From NCBI GenBank assembly GCA_022825185.1, contig JAJDYK010000343.1, forward strand, positions 1-49,461: a stretch of 49,461 nt of DNA, written 5' to 3'. The notes beneath the pieces are model-generated. The model had not been told where the DNA came from. It ran no database searches and worked only from the letters and a program-made list of their open reading frames with translations. This DNA comes from Candidatus Latescibacterota bacterium. Its GTDB lineage: Bacteria; Latescibacterota; UBA2968; UBA8231. A program made the translations under genes and the position numbers. Position 1 is the stretch's first letter, and each line of letters starts with the position of its first letter. This document shows positions 44,113 to 49,461 of this stretch, one piece after another.

Positions 44113-44868
44113 ATGAATATAGGTCGGATCGGTCTTTTGCTCGTACAGGTGCTGTGCGCGGCTCCGAGTGCGGCGCAAGACGCCGTGCCTGCGGCGCAGG
44201 CCCTATTGGAGCAGTTCGATGAGATGTACCGCTCTACGGGCACGGCGGCGCGGATTGAGATTAAGATCGAGCGCCCGAAAAAGGTGCGGACGATGCAGAT
44301 GCGCTCTTGGAGCCAAGGCGAGGACAAGGCGCTAGTGGTCATTGACGCGCCCGCCCGCGACGCTGGCACGGCCACGCTGCGGGTCGGCAGCAACCTGTGG
44401 AACTACCTGCCCAAAATCTCGCGCACGATCCGCGTACCTCCCGCGCTGATGATGGGCGCGTGGATGGGCAGCGACCTGACCAACGACGACTTGGTGCGCG
44501 AGTCATCATACGCTCATGACTATGAGATTGCAGGGATCAACCCCAGCGAGGAGCCGCCCGGCTGGCAGGTGAATCTCGCGGCCAAGCCCGAGGTGCCGGG
44601 TTTGTGGGAGCGGATAGAGGTCGTCTTTGGGCGCGCAGAACAGTTGCCCATACTCGCGCACTACTACGACCGCAAGGGACGGCTCTCGCGCACGATGCAG
44701 CTCGAAGAGATCAAAAAGATGGGGGGGCGGCGAATCCCCACCCGGATTGTGATTGTGCCCGAGCGCGAGGAGGGTCGGCGCACGGTATTGACCTATTTAC
44801 ACGTGGAATTCGACGTCGAGCTGGACGAAAGCCTCTTTAGCTTGGCGCAGTTGGAGCGCAGGCGCTAG
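44113..44868 (+). CDS. LolA-like outer-membrane lipoprotein-sorting protein (TP0789 type)
   Basis: 251 residues with a signal peptide (MNIGRIGLLLVQVLCAAPSAA) and GAAGG upstream. The segments LWNYLPKISRTIRVPP, MMGAWMGSDLTNDDLV and SSYAHDYEI are the hallmarks of the LolA-like group typified by Treponema TP0789. Such proteins have an open beta-barrel that can carry a lipid or lipoprotein acyl chain. It is followed with no gap by two FtsX-type permeases and an ATPase, so it is probably the periplasmic carrier for that exporter. Confidence 0.85.
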   Translation: MNIGRIGLLLVQVLCAAPSAAQDAVPAAQALLEQFDEMYRSTGTAARIEIKIERPKKVRTMQMRSWSQGEDKALVVIDAPARDAGTATLRVGSNLWNYLPKISRTIRVPPALMMGAWMGSDLTNDDLVRESSYAHDYEIAGINPSEEPPGWQVNLAAKPEVPGLWERIEVVFGRAEQLPILAHYYDRKGRLSRTMQLEEIKKMGGRRIPTRIVIVPEREEGRRTVLTYLHVEFDVELDESLFSLAQLERRR

Positions 44869-46107
44869 ATGGCCGCAAACAGCACGCTCCGCTTAGCTTG
44901 GCGCGGCTTGGGCCGCAACCGCAAGCGCGCGGCCTTAGCGATAGCGGCGATTGGACTGGGGCAGTTTGCCTTCTTGGCCACGGCCGGGATCATGCGCGGC
45001 TATGCTGACCACTACTTCGATTCGGTGACCGGTCCTTTGGTGGGCCACGTGCAGATCGTGGCACCGGGCTGGCGCGAGGAGCGAGCCGTCGATCAGACGC
45101 TGGACGACGTTGAGGCCATGCTAGCGGCGATTCGCGGGCAGTCTCAAGTGGCGCGGGCCGTGCCGAGGATTTACGCGCCGGTGTTGGCCGCGCTGGAAGA
45201 GGAAGGTTTTGTGGGGATGGTAGTAGGTGCCGATCCGGCGCTGGAAGGGGTTGCGAACGGCCTGTTGGGCAACGAGGAACTGGCTGGACTCTTGGGAGAC
45301 GGCCGAGTGTTGGTGGGCAAGGGCTTGGCGGGGCAGCACGGGATTGAGGCTGGGGCCGAACTAGCCGTGGTGGGCCAAGACATTGACGGCTCCATTGCCA
45401 GTGCGCTGTACGAGGTGGCAGCGGTTGTCGAATCGCCGGTTGAACTCGTCAACAGCATTGGCATCGTCGCTGGGCTGCAGGACGCGCAGGCACTCCTGAG
45501 AATGGATGACGAAGCGCACGAGATTACCGTCCGCTTACACGAGGCCGAGCAGATAGATCAGGCCGCAGACTCGCTCCATGTGCAGCCCGCACTGCAAGGG
45601 ACGGAAATCAAGCGCTGGCACGAGGTCATACCGCAACTAGCCGGGATGATCAAACTAATGGACGTGTATTCGCTCGTGGTTTTGGGGATCGTCTGCTTGG
45701 CGTCCATCGCCGGCATTGCCAATACCATGATGATGTCCACGTTTGAGCGCCGCCGCGAGTTGGGGATGTTGCTGGCATTGGGCGCGAATCCGGGCCGGCT
45801 CTTTCGGATGGTGGCGACCGAGGCCGTGCTGTTGGGGGCGTTGGGCGTGTTGCTGGGGACTGTGCTGGGCGCGTGTTTTGCGGCATTGACGGCTGGGTCG
45901 GGCTTTGACCTCGCCGAATTGGGCGGCGAAGAGTCCTTTGAAATGGGCTTCCAAGGCGTGCAGATAGCCTCGCGGGTCTATCCCGAGGTGCGCGGATCCG
46001 ACGTATTGGCGGGCGTGTCGGCCGTGCTGGTGACGGCCCTCTCGGCCTGCGTTTGGCCCCTGCTGCACGTGGCGCGGCTGGAGCCGGTGGAGGCGATGCG
46101 GACATGA
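44869..46107 (+). CDS. ABC transporter permease, FtsX/MacB/LolC-E family
   Basis: 412 residues, starting on the base after the previous stop. One membrane span near residues 20-40 (LAIAAIGLGQFAFLATAGIM), a large periplasmic domain of about 230 residues, then three spans at the C-terminus (LVVLGIVCLASIAGIANTMM, AVLLGALGVLLGTVLGACFA, VLAGVSAVLVTALSACVWPL) make the MacB-type topology. The FERRRELGMLLALGANPGRLF loop before the second-last span is the coupling helix contact of the family. It moves lipoproteins or other substrates out of the inner membrane with the ATPase at 47345. The stop overlaps the next start in ATGA. Confidence 0.9.
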   Translation: MAANSTLRLAWRGLGRNRKRAALAIAAIGLGQFAFLATAGIMRGYADHYFDSVTGPLVGHVQIVAPGWREERAVDQTLDDVEAMLAAIRGQSQVARAVPRIYAPVLAALEEEGFVGMVVGADPALEGVANGLLGNEELAGLLGDGRVLVGKGLAGQHGIEAGAELAVVGQDIDGSIASALYEVAAVVESPVELVNSIGIVAGLQDAQALLRMDDEAHEITVRLHEAEQIDQAADSLHVQPALQGTEIKRWHEVIPQLAGMIKLMDVYSLVVLGIVCLASIAGIANTMMMSTFERRRELGMLLALGANPGRLFRMVATEAVLLGALGVLLGTVLGACFAALTAGSGFDLAELGGEESFEMGFQGVQIASRVYPEVRGSDVLAGVSAVLVTALSACVWPLLHVARLEPVEAMRT

Positions 46108-47342
46108 GCGGCAATCTGTCGATCCGATACGCCTTGCGCTCGCTGGGGCGCAGTCGCCGCCGGACGGGCCTGTCCGTCTTGGGCGTGGGGCTGGGATGCG
46201 CCATTGCGCTGTTTGCTACGGCCTTTATGCGCGGCGGCCAAACCATGCGGGTGCAGGCCATTTCCCAGAGCGGGTACGGTCACCTGCGGATCGCGCCCGC
46301 AGGCTGGGAGCAGAGCCGGCGCGACGAGTTGCGCTTGCAGGACTCGGCGGCTGCGCTCGAAGCTGTGCGCGGTCTCGAAGGTGTAGCCGTAGTGGCTCCC
46401 CACGTGCGAGCGCAGGGCCTGTTGGCATTTGGCACGCGGGTGGCTGGCGTCCAGCTTTTGGGTGTGGATCCAGCCGCCGAGCCGCAGCTCAACAGGCTGG
46501 TGCGCACCATTGGCGAGGGGCGTTACTTGCAAGCGGACGACGAGGGCGCAGTGGTAGTAGGCAAGGCCCTTGTCGAGCGCTTGGATGTAGAGTTGGGGGA
46601 TGATTTGCTGTTGACGCTGACGCGCGCCGACGGGGAGATGGAATACGCGATGTTGCGGATCGTCGGGATCGTATCCACCGGCAGCCGCACGATTGACGAG
46701 ACCATCTGCCACGCGACGCTCACCGATGTCGAGAAGCTGACGGGCCTGAAAGGCGTGGGCGAGGTGTCGGTGGCCTTTGCGGACCCGCAACAGGTGGTTG
46801 CGCTCTCGGCCGAGCTGGCGCAGCGCGTGCAGGGCGACGAAGTGCTCACGTGGCGCGAAGTTCTGCCGGCGATGGGCGGCGACGAGGCGGCTGACCGGGC
46901 CTTTTCCAGCTTTTTTATTGTAGTTGTGGCTGCGGTGGTAATTTTGGGCGTGACGAGCGCGCAACTGACGGCCATGCTGGAAAGGAGGCGCGAATTTGCC
47001 GTGCTGATGGCGCTGGGATTAGGAGAACGCAAGCTGGTGGGCTTGGTGCTTTTCGAGGCCGTGTTCATGGGTGCGCTCGGGGCGCTCTTGGGCCTGTTGC
47101 TCGCGTTGCCGCTCGTTTGGCACACGGCGACTGAGGGGATTGATTTTTCCGCGGCGATGGGCGACGAGATGACGGTCATGGGGGTCTTCTTCGACCCGAT
47201 AATCTACGCGGACATGGGGCTGTGGATGCTGCCCTATGCCTTCGGCTTGGGGCTTTGTGCGACGCTGTTGGCCGCGCTTTATCCGGCTTGGTCTGCCACG
47301 CGCTTGGATCCAGCGGCAGCCCTGAGCCAGCGGGATGCGTGA
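46104..47342 (+). CDS. ABC transporter permease, FtsX/MacB/LolC-E family
   Basis: 412 residues from ATG 46104, which overlaps the previous stop in ATGA; a longer frame from 46053 would run into that gene. It has the same layout as its partner: an N-terminal span (GVGLGCAIALFATAFM), a periplasmic domain containing RTIGEGRYLQADDEGAVVVG, and three C-terminal spans with LERRREFAVLMALGLGERKLV before them. The two proteins are paralogous and should form a heterodimer like LolC-LolE. The ATPase gene starts two bases after its stop. Confidence 0.9.
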   Translation: MSGNLSIRYALRSLGRSRRRTGLSVLGVGLGCAIALFATAFMRGGQTMRVQAISQSGYGHLRIAPAGWEQSRRDELRLQDSAAALEAVRGLEGVAVVAPHVRAQGLLAFGTRVAGVQLLGVDPAAEPQLNRLVRTIGEGRYLQADDEGAVVVGKALVERLDVELGDDLLLTLTRADGEMEYAMLRIVGIVSTGSRTIDETICHATLTDVEKLTGLKGVGEVSVAFADPQQVVALSAELAQRVQGDEVLTWREVLPAMGGDEAADRAFSSFFIVVVAAVVILGVTSAQLTAMLERRREFAVLMALGLGERKLVGLVLFEAVFMGALGALLGLLLALPLVWHTATEGIDFSAAMGDEMTVMGVFFDPIIYADMGLWMLPYAFGLGLCATLLAALYPAWSATRLDPAAALSQRDA

Positions 47343-47344
47343 TT

Positions 47345-48046
47345 ATGGACGAGATGATAGTAGCCGCTCAAGATGTGAAGAAGGTATTTCGGACGGGCGA
47401 TATTGCCGTGGAGGCTCTGCGCGGCATAGACCTCGAAATCGGCAGCGGGGAGTTCATGGCCATTGTCGGGCCGAGCGGCAGCGGCAAGACGACGCTGCTC
47501 AATCTAATCGGCGCGCTCGACGTGCCCACTGGCGGGCGCATTGTGCTTTTTGACCGCGACTTGGGGCCGCTGAGCCGCAGCGAGCGGGCCGAGTTGCGGC
47601 TCCGATCCTTGGGCTTTGTGTTCCAGGCCTACAACCTAGTGCCGGTGTTGACGGCGTGCGAGAACGTGGAATTCGTGCTAGAGTTGCAGGGCATGGACCC
47701 CAAAAAGCGGCGGGCGCGAGCCGAGGAGACGCTGGCTGAACTGGGGCTAGGCGAGCTAGCCGACCGGCGACCTAGCCAGATGTCGGGCGGCCAGCAGCAG
47801 CGAGTGGCCGTGGCGCGGGCGGTGGCCTCGCGGCCGGGCTTGGTGCTGGCCGACGAGCCAACGGCCAACCTCGACAGCGACAACGCACAGGCGCTGCTGC
47901 AGATGATGCGGCGGCTCCGCGACGAGATGGGCATGACCTTTGTCTTTTCGACACACGACCCCTTGGTGATTTCGTATGCCTCGCGGGTGGTTACGTTGCG
48001 CGATGGCGAGGTGCTGAGCGACGAGCGCAAGGATACATGCGGCTGA
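47345..48046 (+). CDS. ABC transporter ATP-binding protein, LolD/MacB type
   Basis: 233 residues from ATG 47345, two bases after the permease stop. Walker A is GPSGSGKT at 42-49, the Q-loop is GFVFQAYNLVPVLTACENV, the signature is MSGGQQQRVAVARAVA, Walker B is LVLADEPTANLD and the switch is STHD. The layout, with a C-terminal VVTLRDGEVLSDER, is that of LolD/MacB/FtsE ATPases. It powers the two preceding permeases. It overlaps the porin-like gene by ten bases. Confidence 0.94.
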   Translation: MDEMIVAAQDVKKVFRTGDIAVEALRGIDLEIGSGEFMAIVGPSGSGKTTLLNLIGALDVPTGGRIVLFDRDLGPLSRSERAELRLRSLGFVFQAYNLVPVLTACENVEFVLELQGMDPKKRRARAEETLAELGLGELADRRPSQMSGGQQQRVAVARAVASRPGLVLADEPTANLDSDNAQALLQMMRRLRDEMGMTFVFSTHDPLVISYASRVVTLRDGEVLSDERKDTCG

Positions 48047-49254
48047 CGCTGGCGGTTCTCTTGGTGGCGCAGCCCGCGTTTGGCATCAACCTGTGGTCGA
48101 GTGCTGACGGGAGCCGCTACTGGGCGCTGGATACCGCGCTGAAGTGGAGCGCTCTCTCGTCGCACGCTCCCGACGCGCCGTTGCTGTACCCCAAGCGCTG
48201 GAGCGCCGCTGCGCTGGGGAGGGGGCGGCTGGCGCTACGAGGACAAGCTGCGACGGATTTGCATGTGCGCTTGGCCTATGAGCAACGGGTGCGGGCGGTG
48301 TCCATGGGTGCTGGTGCTGGTGGTGGGGCTGGTATATTGGTGCCGGAGGTCCGCGCGCCGTATCGGCTCAGACAGCTCGATGATGCGCTGGCTATGGGCG
48401 ACAACGCGACCTATCGGCACGAGCTAGACCGTGCGTTTGTCGCTTGGCGTCTAGGGCGTAGCGAGTTACAAATTGGCCGCCAAGCTATTGGGTGGGGGCG
48501 CGGCGTGCTCTTTGGCGCGGTGGATATTTTCGCGCCGTTTAATCCCTTAGAAAGCGATCGCGAATGGCGGCGCGGCGTGGATGCGCTACGCGTTTCCGTG
48601 CCACTTGCGGATCGCTTTTCGCTGGACGCGGTAGCCGCCTGCGGCGAGTCGGTGGACGAATCAGCCTTTGTCGGGCGGTTCTACGGCCACAGTGGTGCGC
48701 TCGACGGAGAATTGCTGCTGGGGCGTCGCCGCGGCGACCGCTTTGTCGGCGCAGCCGCATCCATGTGGATCAGGGGCGCTGAGATACACGGCGAACTGGC
48801 GTCGTTCAAGACGCCCGCCACAGAAGGGGATGAGGTGGTGCTCAAGGCGCTTTTGGGCGGCTCGTACGCGTGGGACACACAGGGCGGCTTGTTGCTCGTG
48901 GGCGAATATCACTTCTCGGGCTTTGGCGTCAGCGATATTGCCGAGCTAGCTGCGGCTCCTTACCTAGCGCGTCTGATCCAAGGAGATGCGCAGATCTTGG
49001 GGCGGCACGCCGGTGCCGTGCAGCTATCGCAGGGAATCACCGGTACCGTGCCGAGGACGCTGGGTTGGCTCTTCTCGCCAATAGATGGCTCCGGAGTGCT
49101 AACGGGCGTGGTGACGTGGATTTACTCAGACGCGCTGACGCTAGCGGCTAGCGCGTACTGGCCTTATGGGAAGAAGCCGGACGGAGTGGTCTTGCGGAGC
49201 GAGTACGGGGGAGCGGCGAAGAGTGGGTTGGTGCAGATTAGTTTTTACTATTGA
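48037..49254 (+). CDS. Porin-like outer-membrane protein
   Basis: 405 residues, overlapping the ATPase by ten bases, with a short signal peptide (MRLTLAVLLVAQPAFG). The sequence alternates polar and hydrophobic residues and has features of porin or DUF1302/alginate-export-like barrels: LQIGRQAIGWGRGVLFGAVD, IFAPFNPLESDREWRRGVDALRV and a C-terminus ending LVQISFYY with the terminal aromatic residue typical of barrel proteins. Its coupling to a LolA-like exporter suggests the outer-membrane end of the same pathway, or a substrate of it. No exact family is claimed. Confidence 0.7.
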   Translation: MRLTLAVLLVAQPAFGINLWSSADGSRYWALDTALKWSALSSHAPDAPLLYPKRWSAAALGRGRLALRGQAATDLHVRLAYEQRVRAVSMGAGAGGGAGILVPEVRAPYRLRQLDDALAMGDNATYRHELDRAFVAWRLGRSELQIGRQAIGWGRGVLFGAVDIFAPFNPLESDREWRRGVDALRVSVPLADRFSLDAVAACGESVDESAFVGRFYGHSGALDGELLLGRRRGDRFVGAAASMWIRGAEIHGELASFKTPATEGDEVVLKALLGGSYAWDTQGGLLLVGEYHFSGFGVSDIAELAAAPYLARLIQGDAQILGRHAGAVQLSQGITGTVPRTLGWLFSPIDGSGVLTGVVTWIYSDALTLAASAYWPYGKKPDGVVLRSEYGGAAKSGLVQISFYY

Positions 49255-49329
49255 CGAGGCCGTATGTGCGGGAGAATTAGGCGGTTCAATGTATTTTTAC
49301 AAGGTAGTTTCTCCACTTAAAATGTGATG

Positions 49330-49461
49330 TTACGCAGCCTTTAGCTGCTGTAATTCGTCAAAGGCGTGTCGAATGGCCTTGAGATAGAGTTTTGATCGGA
49401 GGGCAAACGGATTCATCCGTTGCTTGATGCGCAGCCACTCTAAGGAGAACGCCGCATAGAT
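49330..49461 (-). CDS. 3' end of an unrecognised gene, cut by the window edge
   Basis: A minus-strand frame enters from the right edge and ends with TAA at 49330; 43 residues are visible (IYAAFSLEWLRIKQ, then MNPFALRSKLYL and AIRHAFDELQQLKAA). It is basic and helical, as is common at the C-terminus of transposases, but no catalytic motif is inside the window. The gap 49255-49329 holds nothing recognised. Confidence 0.45.
   Translation of the reverse strand: MYAAFSLEWLRIKQRMNPFALRSKLYLKAIRHAFDELQQLKAA

Overview
The window reads as a chromosome segment from an uncultured Gram-negative bacterium. Lipoproteins with lipoboxes, large outer-membrane barrels, a LolA-like protein with FtsX-type ABC permeases, a SurA-like foldase, secreted proteins ending in FlgD/CHU_C-like domains and paired ASPIC/UnbV-VCBS proteins all point to a double-membraned organism of the FCB type. 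Latescibacterota or Poribacteria-like lineages would fit, but this is an inference and I cannot fix the phylum from the sequence alone. Most of the window is visibly GC-rich; the block 2062-10230 is clearly less so.

Layout. (1) 1-2048, plus strand: the end of an ankyrin-repeat gene, a TauD/TfdA-type Fe(II)/2-oxoglutarate dioxygenase and a doubtful small ORF. (2) 2062-10230, minus strand: a compact seven-gene cassette, transcribed in the order cysteine desulfurase, DndC-like ATP pyrophosphatase, DUF262-DUF1524 protein, SNF2 helicase, ParB-like protein, ParB-HTH-like protein, beta-CASP-type metallo-hydrolase. The genes overlap or nearly touch. The first two give the sulfur-transfer chemistry of DNA phosphorothioation and the third resembles the SspE effector, but no DndB, DndD, DndE, SspB or SspC is present. 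This is the best candidate for an undescribed DNA-modification/defence system. (3) 10457-12148: a divergent pair, an exported metallophosphoesterase-like protein and a PhnZ-like HD-domain oxygenase. (4) 12241-19406, minus: a carbohydrate/sugar-acid module with a CBM9-like secreted protein, terminator, enolase-superfamily dehydratase, DUF6785-like membrane protein, mutarotase-like secreted protein and family-5 solute-binding lipoprotein.

(5) 19533-36087, minus: a seven-gene, 16.5-kb operon behind an AT-rich promoter. It encodes a SurA/parvulin-like lipoprotein, a large FlgD-tailed exoprotein, an outer-membrane barrel, a membrane protein with C-terminal TPRs, two more FlgD-tailed exoproteins and a second barrel paralogous to the first. 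It looks like a duplicated surface-assembly system with its own periplasmic foldase. (6) 36283-41065, minus: a three-gene operon in which a TPR lipoprotein is sandwiched between two ASPIC/UnbV-VCBS proteins, with four-base gene overlaps. (7) 41229-43965: an SDR oxidoreductase, a DUF481-like outer-membrane protein and FabV enoyl reductase. (8) 44113-49254, plus: a LolA-like/TP0789-type protein, two FtsX-family permeases, a LolD-like ATPase and a porin-like barrel, tightly packed. (9) 49330-49461: the 3' end of an unrecognised minus-strand gene cut by the window edge.

No rRNA, tRNA, CRISPR array or complete insertion sequence was recognised. Function calls rest on motif recognition by eye and have not been checked against a database.
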